A stretch of 64,000 nt of DNA. Source: an uncultured Sphingomonadales bacterium (lineage in GTDB: Bacteria; Pseudomonadota; Alphaproteobacteria; Sphingomonadales; Sphingomonadaceae). Shown in pieces: positions 20,444 through 30,344 of the stretch. Positions within the stretch are counted from its first letter, which is position 1. Each line of letters starts with the position of its first letter. The position numbers and the translations under genes are program-made. Below the pieces are notes generated by a model. That model was not told the origin of the DNA. It saw only the letters and a program-made list of their open reading frames with translations, and searched no databases. Location of the stretch: contig CAIMDB010000034.1 of assembly GCA_903839675.1 (NCBI GenBank), positions 99,830-163,829 of the forward strand, in the 5' to 3' direction.

Positions 20444-21676
20444 TCAGTCGTCGATACCGACGATCATCTCATGGGCCGCAGGATGGCCCAGAAAGGCCGA
20501 AGGACTGGCCGATGCACCATAGGCGCCCGCCATAAACACAGCGATGACGTCATCTTCTGCGGCGGGTGGCAGCAGCACCTGATCCCCCAGCCGGTCGAGC
20601 GGGGTGCATAGGCACCCAACGACCGAGGCAACTTCGCTCGGCGGCGTGTCAAACTTGGACGCGACAGCGATGGGGTAGTTCCGCCGGACGACAGTCCCGA
20701 AATTGCCACTCGCCGCCAATTGGTGATGCATGCCGCCATCCGTCACGAGGAAAACCTCGCCGTGGCTTTCCTTACGGTCCACCACACGCGTGAGATAAAC
20801 GCCGGCTTCCGCGACGAGATAACGGCCCAGTTCAATTGCGAACTTTGTTTTCTCTATAATATCAGCACGTTGATCCAGAGACTTGGCAAGCTCCTGACCC
20901 ACCTTTTCGACGTCTAGAGCGACATCATTGGGGAAGTAAGGCACGCCGTAGCCACCGCCCAGATTGACGAACGGTGCCGCAGCGCCGGCTTCGTCTGAAA
21001 GCTGCGCGGCCAGGGCAATCGTCTGCCGCTGGGTTTCCGCAATGGCGTCTGCATCCAATGCTTGGGAGCCTGCAAAAATATGGAAACCGCGCCAATCAGC
21101 CCCGCTCGCGATTATATCCCGGACCATCGCCGGAACGCGGGCGGCATCGACCCCAAACGGCTTTGCACCGCCACCCATGCGCATGCCGGAGCCTTTCAGG
21201 TCGAAATCTGGATTAACCCGCACGGCGAACTTCGGCTGTTTTCCAAGCTTCTCGGCAATTGCCAATGCCCGCCGCAATTCCCCTTCTGATTCCAGATTGA
21301 GGATGACTCCCGCCTCGAGCGCAGCCGTCAGTTCGGCAGCCGTCTTGCCGGGCCCTGCGAAGGAAATGTGCTTTGTCCCCGTTGCCAGTGCCACACCCAG
21401 TTCACCACCGGAAGCAACGTCGAGCCCATCCACCAGCGGCGCGATCATATTGACCAAGGCAGGCAGAGGGTTTGCCTTGATCGCAAAATGCACTGCCAAT
21501 TGCGGCGGCATTGCAGCCTTTAGTTGCGAAATACGGCTCTTAATTAACTGAAAATCATACACAAAGATTGGCGTAGGGCCTGCCGCACTCACAAGTTCAT
21601 CAACTCGCTTTCCGCCGATCGTCATCACGCCGTCGGTACAGCCGAAACCCTCTGGAATGGGCCCCATCGGCTTCAT
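20444..21676 (-). CDS. PLP-dependent decarboxylase, exosortase A system-associated
   Basis: FAIKANP (PLP lysine), LNLESEGELRRAL, NLGGGYGVPY; start taken at MKPMGPIPEG, giving 4-bp overlap. Confidence 0.92.
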   Translation of the reverse strand: MKPMGPIPEGFGCTDGVMTIGGKRVDELVSAAGPTPIFVYDFQLIKSRISQLKAAMPPQLAVHFAIKANPLPALVNMIAPLVDGLDVASGGELGVALATGTKHISFAGPGKTAAELTAALEAGVILNLESEGELRRALAIAEKLGKQPKFAVRVNPDFDLKGSGMRMGGGAKPFGVDAARVPAMVRDIIASGADWRGFHIFAGSQALDADAIAETQRQTIALAAQLSDEAGAAAPFVNLGGGYGVPYFPNDVALDVEKVGQELAKSLDQRADIIEKTKFAIELGRYLVAEAGVYLTRVVDRKESHGEVFLVTDGGMHHQLAASGNFGTVVRRNYPIAVASKFDTPPSEVASVVGCLCTPLDRLGDQVLLPPAAEDDVIAVFMAGAYGASASPSAFLGHPAAHEMIVGIDD

Positions 21677-23196
21677 GCGGCCAGCTCCTGCATCAGGCGT
21701 CCGCGAATGGCCGCGCGGTCCAGCTTTCCGTTCGGATTTCGCGGCATTTCTGGCCACCATTCCACGCGATTGGGCTGCATGAACGACGGCAGCTCCTGTT
21801 TGAGATACTGCTCAAACGCCTCGGAACGGGCCTGATCCCCGCGAACAATCATGACGATCGCTTGACCCAGCCGCGGATCCGGCACGCCCAAGGCAACGGC
21901 CTCAGCGGCAATTCCGCTCGCGGTGGCGGCTTCCTCCAACTCTGCAGGGCTGATGCGGTTGCCGGAACTCTTGATCATTTCGTCATCCCGCCCGACAAAA
22001 TAGAGCAGGCCTTCAGCATCCCGACGCACGGTATCGCCGGACCAGACAGCGGTGCCGCCATGAAGCGACCATGACGGCGCGGGCTTGTAGCGGAGCGCCG
22101 TACGCTCGGCATCCTGCCAATATCCATGCGCCACCAATGGCCCTGCATGAACGAGCTCACCGGGTTCATCGACCCCCGCCTCCTGCCCGTCCCGCCCTAC
22201 GACCATGATTTCAGCAAAGGGAATCGCCTTCCCCATCGACGTTGGGTGCATGTCGATGAGCGCAGGATCGAGATAGGTAGACCGGAAAGCCTCGGTCAAA
22301 CCATACATCGGATAGACGTCAGCATTAGGGAATAGGCCACGCATCTGACGCACCAGCGTAATGGTCAACGCACCTCCCGAATTGGTGACACGCCGAACTT
22401 GTGCAGCAATTTCCGTCGGCCAGCCGGCCTCGCACAGCTGGATCCAAAGCGGCGGCACCCCTGCAATCGTCGTGACGTCATGACGTTCGACAGCTTTAAT
22501 CACGTCCCGCGCGGTCAGATAGTCGAGCGGAATGACCGCCCCACCCGCCGCCCATGTCGAGAGCAGCTGGTTCTGACCATAATCGAAGCTGAGCGGGAGG
22601 ACGGCAAGCACCCGGTCTGCAGCACCAACCTTCAGATAATGCGCAACGCTGATCGCACCCAGCCACATATTGGCGTGGCTGAGCATAACGCCCTTGGGCC
22701 GCCCGGTGGAGCCAGAGGTATACAGAATGGCAGCGAGCGAATCTGGCGCTTGCGCAGACGGCGGCAACGGGGAGGCAGAGCCCGCCTGTTCCTCAATATC
22801 GTCCGGTGCACACACCCGACACGCCTCCGGCACATCGCCCTCAGTCAGAAGCACAGACCTCGCCGGTGGGGTCACAAGCAGCTTTGCCCCGCTATCGGCG
22901 AGGATATGCTCCACCTGCGCGCGTTTGAGCGCCGGATTTATTGGCACATGGACAAGCCCTGCCCGCGCCGCCGCCAGCGGCATCAGGCAAGCAAGTCGCG
23001 TCTTGGGGAGCCAAGTCGCAACCCGGTCCCCGTTGTTCAGACCCATGCCGAGCAGGGCCGCAGATAGACCTCCCACCAGCTTTTCCAGCGCAGCGTAAGA
23101 AATTGTTTCATCCCGCGTGATAAGAGCAGGGCTATCCGGTCCTCCGCGCAATAGCAGGTGGTCCAACGGATATGGCGTCGGGTCAGGGGATTGCAC
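21673..23196 (-). CDS. Acyl-CoA ligase (AMP-forming), exosortase A system-associated
   Basis: LYTSGSTGRPKGVMLSH, PMYGLTEAFRSTYL, SGNRISPAELEE, NGKLDR; GTG start at 23196 preceded by AAGGAAG. Confidence 0.9.
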   Translation of the reverse strand: MQSPDPTPYPLDHLLLRGGPDSPALITRDETISYAALEKLVGGLSAALLGMGLNNGDRVATWLPKTRLACLMPLAAARAGLVHVPINPALKRAQVEHILADSGAKLLVTPPARSVLLTEGDVPEACRVCAPDDIEEQAGSASPLPPSAQAPDSLAAILYTSGSTGRPKGVMLSHANMWLGAISVAHYLKVGAADRVLAVLPLSFDYGQNQLLSTWAAGGAVIPLDYLTARDVIKAVERHDVTTIAGVPPLWIQLCEAGWPTEIAAQVRRVTNSGGALTITLVRQMRGLFPNADVYPMYGLTEAFRSTYLDPALIDMHPTSMGKAIPFAEIMVVGRDGQEAGVDEPGELVHAGPLVAHGYWQDAERTALRYKPAPSWSLHGGTAVWSGDTVRRDAEGLLYFVGRDDEMIKSSGNRISPAELEEAATASGIAAEAVALGVPDPRLGQAIVMIVRGDQARSEAFEQYLKQELPSFMQPNRVEWWPEMPRNPNGKLDRAAIRGRLMQELAA

Positions 23197-23245
23197 TCTA
23201 CTTCCTTCAGGCCCAGAATTATCAAGGAAATGCGGGGCTAGCACA

Positions 23246-24289
23246 ATGTGGGTTAAGGGGGAGTTGTTCGATGACCTGCAATCTGTCGCGGCCCGATTTG
23301 CTGATCGGCTGAGCGATGAGGCGCAACCCCACCTCTTTAATCGCCTCACTTGGTACGAATTAACAAAGACTTATGCTCGGCCGGACGCGCGACCGCTGAT
23401 CGCCTATGCCCATGCACAGGGTCATGATGCCTGGCTGTTTCTGGACCGCACAGCCCCTAAGGCCGCTCATGGGCTCGGCAGCTGGTATACGCTGGCCTTT
23501 CGGCCCGTCTTTTCCGCCGATGTACCAACCAACATCAGATACGCTCTGCTGGTCGCCATGGCCCGTCGCCTGCGCAAGACGCTGGGAAGCTTCCGTCTTG
23601 AACCCGTGCCCGATGCTGATGGGACGAGGGATATGCTCGTCCGCGCGTTCCGTAAGGCAGGCTGGTCCGTTGCATCTTCTCCCAAGACCGGCAACTGGTT
23701 CACCATCGTCGAGGATATAAGTTTTGGCGAATTCTGGTTGCGGCGGCCGGGGCAAGTCCGAAGCACACATGACCGGCGTGCCAAGAAGTTTCCGATGGAT
23801 CTTCAGGTACATTCTGAAGTGACGTCAGACTTATGGGCGCAGTACGAATCGATTTTTGCGGACAGTTGGAAAGGTGATGAGGGCGCCCCGGAGTTCCTGC
23901 GTGCATTGGCGGAGCACCATAGCACAATGGGCTCCCTCCGCCTTGGATTTGCGTCCTTTGAAGGCCGACCAATTGCGGCTCAGTTGTGGACCGTCGATCA
24001 CGGCCATGCCATCATCCACAAACTCGCCTACCGGGAAGATAGTGCCCAAATGTCGCCGGGAACTTTGCTCTCGGCCGCGATGTTCCGCCACGCCATCGAC
24101 ACCGACAAAGTGCAGTCCATCAGCTACGGCACCGGCGATGACGGCTATAAGCGCGATTGGATGGACCAGCGTGACCAATTGCACACTTTGGAATTCTTCA
24201 ACCCTTTGAGCGTAACGGGCTTGCTTGGAATGGCGAAATCAGCCGCCAGTTGCGCCTTTAACGCCCTGAAAACACGAAAGAAGACCTGA
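23246..24289 (+). CDS. GNAT/FemAB-like N-acetyltransferase, XrtA cluster-linked
   Basis: C-terminal GNAT-like FASFEGRPIAAQLWTVDHGHAIIHKLAYREDSAQMSPGTLL; ATG at 23246. Confidence 0.78.
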   Translation: MWVKGELFDDLQSVAARFADRLSDEAQPHLFNRLTWYELTKTYARPDARPLIAYAHAQGHDAWLFLDRTAPKAAHGLGSWYTLAFRPVFSADVPTNIRYALLVAMARRLRKTLGSFRLEPVPDADGTRDMLVRAFRKAGWSVASSPKTGNWFTIVEDISFGEFWLRRPGQVRSTHDRRAKKFPMDLQVHSEVTSDLWAQYESIFADSWKGDEGAPEFLRALAEHHSTMGSLRLGFASFEGRPIAAQLWTVDHGHAIIHKLAYREDSAQMSPGTLLSAAMFRHAIDTDKVQSISYGTGDDGYKRDWMDQRDQLHTLEFFNPLSVTGLLGMAKSAASCAFNALKTRKKT

Positions 24290-24290
24290 A

Positions 24291-24560
24291 TTGCAACCCG
24301 ACCGTCCCGCCCTCTCCGACGATATCCGCAGCCTCTTGTCCGATGTTCTCGGTATTGCGCAGGATCGTGCTGCAACCTTCACGGATACAACAGAATTGTT
24401 CGGTTCTCTTCCGGAGCTGGACTCGATGGCCGTGGCCAATCTTCTCGCGGAGCTCGAAGATCGCATGGGTATAATCGTTGAAGCCGATGAGGTCGATGGG
24501 GATATGCTTGGGACATTTGGCGGACTGGTCGATTTCGTTAGCAGAAAACTGTCCAGGTGA
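24291..24560 (+). CDS. Acyl carrier protein (TTG start)
   Basis: LFGSLPELDSMAVANLLAELEDRMGI; conserved Ser of the DSM motif. Confidence 0.87.
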   Translation: MQPDRPALSDDIRSLLSDVLGIAQDRAATFTDTTELFGSLPELDSMAVANLLAELEDRMGIIVEADEVDGDMLGTFGGLVDFVSRKLSR

Positions 24561-25225
24561 CCTTTGAGACCCGCTGTTTGGCGGGACTGCCGGCATTCAA
24601 TAATCTTGCAGATCAGCGCTTCATCGTTTTGATCTTGCAGCCTCTTTTTGAAGAGGCAAACCGCATGCGCCGAACGCTGGCACTGATGGCCCGCGCACTG
24701 GATCGCCAGGGCGTCGGCCTAGTGATGCCCGATCTTCCGGGCATGGGAGAACATCATATAGGCGCCAATCGAGTTGGCATCAGCGACATTGAGACAGCTT
24801 CAAATTTACTCAGCGACGCATTGACCAGTCAGGGTCGCCCCGTCCTTGTGGCGGGCTTCCGCGCAGCCTGTCTTTTTGACTTGCTCCCCGGCGCGTCTGC
24901 GAACTGGCGATTTGCCCCCGAACCGGGCGACCGCCTTGTCCGGACCCTGTTGCGTACAGAGATGCCTGAGGAGTCCACTGCAACGCACGCTTTCATCAAT
25001 GGCCAACTCGTCTCCCGCGCATTCCTTGATGATATGGCACGCTTGCCCCTCCCCAATCCTGCGCGGCTGCGTACTTTGCGCCTTGCCACCGATCGGGCCG
25101 AGGCAGACCATCATGTCGAGGCGAGCCCATTGTGGCGCCATGCTGAGCCGGGCGAAGACCCGGCGCTTGCCGAGCTACTTGCCGGAGATATCCTGAATTG
25201 GGCTGTAACATGCGGCATTTCCTGA
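24557..25225 (+). CDS. Exosortase A system-associated alpha/beta hydrolase type 2
   Basis: LQPLFEEANRMRRTLALMARAL, PDLPGMGE; overlaps ACP by 4 bp. Confidence 0.85.
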   Translation: MTFETRCLAGLPAFNNLADQRFIVLILQPLFEEANRMRRTLALMARALDRQGVGLVMPDLPGMGEHHIGANRVGISDIETASNLLSDALTSQGRPVLVAGFRAACLFDLLPGASANWRFAPEPGDRLVRTLLRTEMPEESTATHAFINGQLVSRAFLDDMARLPLPNPARLRTLRLATDRAEADHHVEASPLWRHAEPGEDPALAELLAGDILNWAVTCGIS

Positions 25226-26007
25226 CCTTTTCCTGCGAAGGCTCGAAGCTTGCGGCCACATTGGATGAGGCTTCGGGCGAAACCGGCCTCTTAATCGTCT
25301 CCGGCGGCAACGAGATCCGCATCGGTGCGCATCGCGGCATGGAAAAAGTGTCGGCTGATCTTGCGGCCCTTGGCCATCCCGTCTTCCGGTTTGACCGGCG
25401 TGGCATTGGCGACAGCGAAGGCGACAATGGCGGATTTGAAGCCAGCGGCCCGGACATTCAGGCCGCCATCCCCGCTTTCAAGGCCGCCTGCCCTACGCTG
25501 AAGCGCATCATCGCCTTTGGCAATTGTGATGCGGCCAGCGCTTTGCTTCTTCACCAGCCTGAAGGCCTCTCAGCGCTTGTCCTGTCCAATATCTGGGTGG
25601 TGGAGCCGACGGATGATCTTCCGCCGACGGCCGCCATCAAATCCCACTATCTGCAACGCCTGAAAGACCCAAAAGCGTGGGTTGCGCTGGTGACCGGGGC
25701 AATCAATATCCGCAAGCTGGTGTCCGGCCTTGCGCGGCTGGCATCACCACAGGCGCCATCCGCACTGTCTGATCGGGTGGCCAATGCCATGGCCAATGCC
25801 ACGATACCTGCGCGCATCCTTCTGGCGCGGCGGGACGGGACTGCCCTTGCCTTTGCAGAGGCATGGCAGACCCCCGGATTTACTGCGGCCCGACAATCAG
25901 GCCTTTACCAAATCACAATGCTCGACAGCAGCGCACACAGCTTTGCGCGCGCGGCTGACTATACGGCGCTGAGGGGCGCCCTTCTGGAAAGCCTAAGCAG
26001 GAACTGA
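25210..26007 (+). CDS. Exosortase A system-associated alpha/beta hydrolase type 1
   Basis: GLLIVSGGNEIRIGAHRGM, FRFDRRGIGDSEG, GNCDAASALLL nucleophile-elbow-like. Confidence 0.87.
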   Translation: MRHFLTFSCEGSKLAATLDEASGETGLLIVSGGNEIRIGAHRGMEKVSADLAALGHPVFRFDRRGIGDSEGDNGGFEASGPDIQAAIPAFKAACPTLKRIIAFGNCDAASALLLHQPEGLSALVLSNIWVVEPTDDLPPTAAIKSHYLQRLKDPKAWVALVTGAINIRKLVSGLARLASPQAPSALSDRVANAMANATIPARILLARRDGTALAFAEAWQTPGFTAARQSGLYQITMLDSSAHSFARAADYTALRGALLESLSRN

Positions 26008-26964
26008 CGCGCGGGCTTCAAAGTCCGCATGGGCGATGAACTTCTCTGCGTCCAACGCCGCCATGCACCCCATTCCGGCCGCCGTTACCGCCTGGCGATA
26101 AATCTTGTCGGTGACGTCGCCTGCTGCAAACACGCCGGGGATGGACGTCCGCGTGCTGCCCGTTTCAACGAGGAGATACCCCTCACCGTCCATCGGCAAA
26201 TGTCCCGCGAAGACCTCCGTCGCTGGCTTGTGCCCAATGGCGACGAATGCGCCATCTGTTTCGAGATGGGAAACCTCGCTCGTCACCGTGTCACGCAGAT
26301 CAAGCCCGGTGACGACTTCTGGCGTGCCGGAGCCAACGAAACGATCCACCGCCTTATTCCAGAGCACTTTGATGCCGGGATGCGCAAACAGACGATCCTG
26401 CAGGATCTTTTCGGCGCGCAGACTATCCCTGCGATGGATCAACGTCACATCGGGGCTGTGATTGGTCAGGTACAATGCCTCCTCGACGGCCGTATTGCCG
26501 CCGCCGATGACAACGACCTTCTTGCCGCGATAAAAGAACCCGTCACACGTCGCGCAGGCGGAAATGCCCTTACCCTGCAGCGTCATTTCGCTTTCAAGGC
26601 CGAGCCACTTGGCCTGAGCACCTGTCGCAATGACGACGGTGTCTGCCACATAGACGTCGCCACTATCGCCTGTCAGGCGGAAGGGTCGCTGCGAAAAATC
26701 AACATCTGTGATGATGTCCCAAACCATTTGGGTCCCGACATGTTCAGCCTGCGCCTGCATTTCCTCCATAAGCCATGGACCCTGGATGACACTGCGAAAG
26801 CCGGGATAGTTTTCGACGTCCGTTGTAATCGTCAATTGCCCACCCGGCTGCAAACCCTGCACAACAATCGGCTTCATTCCGGCGCGCGCTGCATAAATTG
26901 CAGCCGACAAACCGGCCGGGCCGGACCCCATGATGATCATGCGCGTGGTGATGGTCTTTGACAT
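25993..26964 (-). CDS. trxB: Thioredoxin reductase
   Basis: GSGPAGLSAAIYAARAG, redox CATCDGFFY, GGGNTAVEEALYL, GVFAAGDVTD. Confidence 0.96.
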   Translation of the reverse strand: MSKTITTRMIIMGSGPAGLSAAIYAARAGMKPIVVQGLQPGGQLTITTDVENYPGFRSVIQGPWLMEEMQAQAEHVGTQMVWDIITDVDFSQRPFRLTGDSGDVYVADTVVIATGAQAKWLGLESEMTLQGKGISACATCDGFFYRGKKVVVIGGGNTAVEEALYLTNHSPDVTLIHRRDSLRAEKILQDRLFAHPGIKVLWNKAVDRFVGSGTPEVVTGLDLRDTVTSEVSHLETDGAFVAIGHKPATEVFAGHLPMDGEGYLLVETGSTRTSIPGVFAAGDVTDKIYRQAVTAAGMGCMAALDAEKFIAHADFEARASVPA

Positions 26965-27306
26965 ATTATGAACCCGAACTTTGCTTGAAATCGGCGACGG
27001 CCATAGGGCCACAGAGCAGATCAATGCAATGCCTGCCTGAGTGCTTCCGTATTTACCCTGAATTGATCGCTTTTGGATATAAGCGATACGGGATACATGG
27101 TATCATGAAAATTGTGGGTTTGTTGTCTGGGTTCGTCGGGTGCATGATATTCAATCAGGCTTAAAACTTGGAGTGCCCGGGTAAGGCCCCAGAAATGACA
27201 AAAGGGTAATCTGAAGGTTAAAACAGATTGTGCCGTGGGGGTGTAACGCAATGCCGAGTGAAAGGTGTCGTTAAGCGAGGCATTGAGTTCGGAGGGATAG
27301 GAAACA

Positions 27307-27684
27307 ATGACCGCAGAAGTTGTGGTTCATATCGTCGATGACGATGTGAACGTGCTCGACTCAACGGCGATGCTATTGGAGCTTCTGGGTCATCGCGTCC
27401 AAAAGTGGAACTCCGCTTTCCACTTTCTTGAAAAAATGTCGCTAACAGAAGGACATATCGTTCTGCTGGACCTCCGCATGCCCGAACATGACGGTTTCGC
27501 AGTCTTCCGCAAATTACGCGCTGCCAGCTATCTCAATGCCGTCGTTCTTATGACCGGCCACGGCGATAGCGATTTGGAGGCAGAGGCAATTTCGCTCGGC
27601 CTCTCAGCAATTTTGCACAAGCCGTTTAGCGAAGATGAACTAGTTGCCGCTATCGAAGGCGCGAAGGTCTCGGAACTGAGATAG
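27307..27684 (+). CDS. Single-domain response regulator (FixJ-type REC, no output domain)
   Basis: VHIVDDDVNVLDS, VLLDLRMPEHDG, MTGHGDSDLEAEA, LHKPFSEDEL. Confidence 0.88.
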   Translation: MTAEVVVHIVDDDVNVLDSTAMLLELLGHRVQKWNSAFHFLEKMSLTEGHIVLLDLRMPEHDGFAVFRKLRAASYLNAVVLMTGHGDSDLEAEAISLGLSAILHKPFSEDELVAAIEGAKVSELR

Positions 27685-27751
27685 CCGCTGGGCGGTTGTT
27701 ACCGGTTTCAGGCCCTGAATTCGGGCGCAATCGGTTGAAAGACAATTTCTC

Positions 27752-28762
27752 ATGACAACATCGCTGGATAGCTTGACGGTTCTCGTAACGGGTGGCGCTG
27801 GTTATATCGGAAGCCACGCCGTGCTTGCGCTTCGTGATCATGGCATCAAAACAATCGTCATCGACAATCTGACGACCGGATACCGCTGGGCTGTTCCGGC
27901 AGATGTTCCGCTCATCGTGGCGGATATCGGTGATTTTGCAGCCGTCTCCCGCACGATCACGCAGCATGATGTCGGGGCGATCCTTCATTTTGCCGGGTCC
28001 GTTGTGGTTCCGGAATCGGTGGAAAATCCGCTGAAATATTATGCGAATAACACCGCCAATTCCCGCACCCTCATAGAAGCCGCAGTGACCAATGGCGTGC
28101 GGCACATCATCTTTTCATCGACGGCGGCGACTTATGGCATTCCAGACCATGTGCCCGTCGCTGAGGATGCGCCGAAAAGCCCCATCAATCCTTACGGGAT
28201 GTCGAAGCTGATGACCGAGCAGATGCTGGCCGACGTCGCCAAAGCGCATTCCATCAATTACTGTGCCCTGCGCTATTTCAACGTGGCCGGGGCTGATCCC
28301 AAGCGGCGCACGGGACAATCAACGGCCGGTGCCACGCATCTCATCAAAGTTGCGGTTGAAGCAGCCTTGGGGAAGCGCGACCATGTTAGCATTTTTGGCA
28401 CCGATTACGATACGCCGGACGGCACGGGCGTTCGGGACTATATCCATGTCTCGGACCTTGCCGATGCGCATGTCCTTGCCCTGAAGGCCCTTATTGAGGT
28501 GCCGGAAGAGAGCCTGACCATGAACTGCGGCTATGGCCGCGGCTTTTCTGTGACCGAAGTGCTCGATGCCGTTGACCGTGTGGCCGGTGTTAAAATCAAC
28601 CGCAAGTTCGAAGGGCGTAGAGCCGGTGATCCCGATGCCTTAACCGCCGATAACAGCCGCATCCGCGCGCGCCTGCCTTGGACGCCAGCATATGAAGATC
28701 TCGACATCATCGTCACCCATGCGCTGGCTTGGGAAAAGGAGCTGGAGCGACGCGCGTTTTAG
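27752..28762 (+). CDS. galE: UDP-glucose 4-epimerase
   Basis: LVTGGAGYIGSHAVLAL, SSTAATYG, NPYGMSKLM, GTGVRDYIHVSDLADAH. Confidence 0.96.
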   Translation: MTTSLDSLTVLVTGGAGYIGSHAVLALRDHGIKTIVIDNLTTGYRWAVPADVPLIVADIGDFAAVSRTITQHDVGAILHFAGSVVVPESVENPLKYYANNTANSRTLIEAAVTNGVRHIIFSSTAATYGIPDHVPVAEDAPKSPINPYGMSKLMTEQMLADVAKAHSINYCALRYFNVAGADPKRRTGQSTAGATHLIKVAVEAALGKRDHVSIFGTDYDTPDGTGVRDYIHVSDLADAHVLALKALIEVPEESLTMNCGYGRGFSVTEVLDAVDRVAGVKINRKFEGRRAGDPDALTADNSRIRARLPWTPAYEDLDIIVTHALAWEKELERRAF

Positions 28763-29376
28763 GCGCGTGTTAAGGCAGCGCTCCGCATTGCAGCGTCCGT
28801 AATCGCCGCACGATCCGGCGCACCGCGCCCGACAACCCAGCTGCCGCCGACGCACAGCACCGGCTCATGCGCCAGCCAAAGCGGCGCCGTCTCCAAAGAA
28901 ATCCCGCCGGTCGGGCAGAAGCTGGCTTGCGCGAATGGTGCCGACAAGGCCTTAAGTGCAGCCAGCCCGCCGGACGCCTCAGCTGGAAAGAACTTGAAGT
29001 GCGATAGGCCCAGATCGAGCCCGCGCATGATGTCACCCGCATTGGCGATGCCGGGCAGGAACGGCACCCCAGCGGCGATGGCAGCCTTGCCGAGCGGTTC
29101 TGTCAGTCCGGGCGACACGATAAACTCTGCTCCGGCGTTGAGCGATGCACGAAGATCTGCTTCATTTAGGACAGTTCCGGCGCCAACAATTGCGCCGTCG
29201 ACCTTCTTCATCTCCCGGATCACGTCCAGCGCCGCAGTCGTGCGCAGGGTGACTTCCAGCACCCGAAGGCCGCCTGCGACGAGCGCTTCGGCAATCGGGC
29301 GAGCGTGCGCCACATCCTCAATGACCAGCACCGGGATGACGGGCGACGTGCGCATAATGACTTCGATCGGGTTCAA
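28759..29376 (-). CDS. eda: 2-dehydro-3-deoxyphosphogluconate (KDPG) aldolase
   Basis: EVTLRT, VGAGTVLN, FIVSPG, FKFFPAEASGG, CPTGGI. Confidence 0.95.
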   Translation of the reverse strand: MNPIEVIMRTSPVIPVLVIEDVAHARPIAEALVAGGLRVLEVTLRTTAALDVIREMKKVDGAIVGAGTVLNEADLRASLNAGAEFIVSPGLTEPLGKAAIAAGVPFLPGIANAGDIMRGLDLGLSHFKFFPAEASGGLAALKALSAPFAQASFCPTGGISLETAPLWLAHEPVLCVGGSWVVGRGAPDRAAITDAAMRSAALTRA

Positions 29377-30344
29377 ATTCCATGCTCCTTACAAAAGGCC
29401 GCTGCAGCCCCAAAAAGGCCCGGCTGGGGATGCGTGATCAGTTTGACGGGCATGCGCGCCATCATGGCTTCAAAACGACCTTTGGCGCGGAACCGTTCGG
29501 CGAAGCCGGAGGTGAGAAGGATGTCCTTGATCCGCAGACCCAGACCACCGGCGATGACCACCGCAGATGCGCCATGCGTCAGCGCGATATCCCCCGCCAC
29601 ACTGCCGAGCGAGAGGCAGAAGCGCTCAATCGCGGCTGTTGCTAGACTGTCCTCACCGGACATGCCGAGCGTCCACAAAGCCTTGTCGTCCAACTGCTGG
29701 ACGGCGCGTCCTTCGATCCGCGCCAAAGCCTGATAAATGTCCACGAGACCCGGCCCAGCAACGATCCGCTCCACTGACACCCGGCGATAACGCTTGCGCA
29801 ACTGACTTAGAATTTCATCCTCGATCGCATCAAGCGGGGCGAAATCAGTGTGCCCGCCTTCGGTTGCGACGACATGGTAGTCTGCGCCTGCGCGCCACAC
29901 CTGTGATACACCAAGACCCGTGCCCGGCCCAACGACACTGATCGTCCCGACAGATGGCAGGTCGGTTTCCGGCCCGCACAAATGCAGAAAATGTTCTGGC
30001 CCGGCTTGTGCGACGGCGTGGCCGACAGCCCCGAAGTCATTGACAAGCGATAGGGCATCAACCTGCAATTGGGCTGGTAACTGCGTGGGCTGAAGCACCC
30101 ATGGATTGTTGGTGAACTTGATCACATCCCCGTCGACGGGACCTGCAACGGCAATGCCAACGGAATTAGGCAGGCTGTGCCCTGTCTGGGCGGCAAAAGC
30201 CTCCCACGCCGTCTGGAAAGACGCGTGGTCCGCTGTCTGGAGCGTGACAGCCTCGCCTAGGGAAAGAACCTGACCGTCCGCCACATCAGCCAGCGCAAAG
30301 CGGGCGTGCGTACCTCCGATGTCGACGGCGACGATCTGCGTCAC
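29373..30344 (-). CDS. glk: Glucokinase
   Basis: [35 protein letters not shown]. Confidence 0.94.
   Translation of the reverse strand: MTQIVAVDIGGTHARFALADVADGQVLSLGEAVTLQTADHASFQTAWEAFAAQTGHSLPNSVGIAVAGPVDGDVIKFTNNPWVLQPTQLPAQLQVDALSLVNDFGAVGHAVAQAGPEHFLHLCGPETDLPSVGTISVVGPGTGLGVSQVWRAGADYHVVATEGGHTDFAPLDAIEDEILSQLRKRYRRVSVERIVAGPGLVDIYQALARIEGRAVQQLDDKALWTLGMSGEDSLATAAIERFCLSLGSVAGDIALTHGASAVVIAGGLGLRIKDILLTSGFAERFRAKGRFEAMMARMPVKLITHPQPGLFGAAAAFCKEHGI

Noticed and set aside
26029-26961. 310-aa plus-strand ORF
   Set aside because: Antisense to trxB, which is unambiguous
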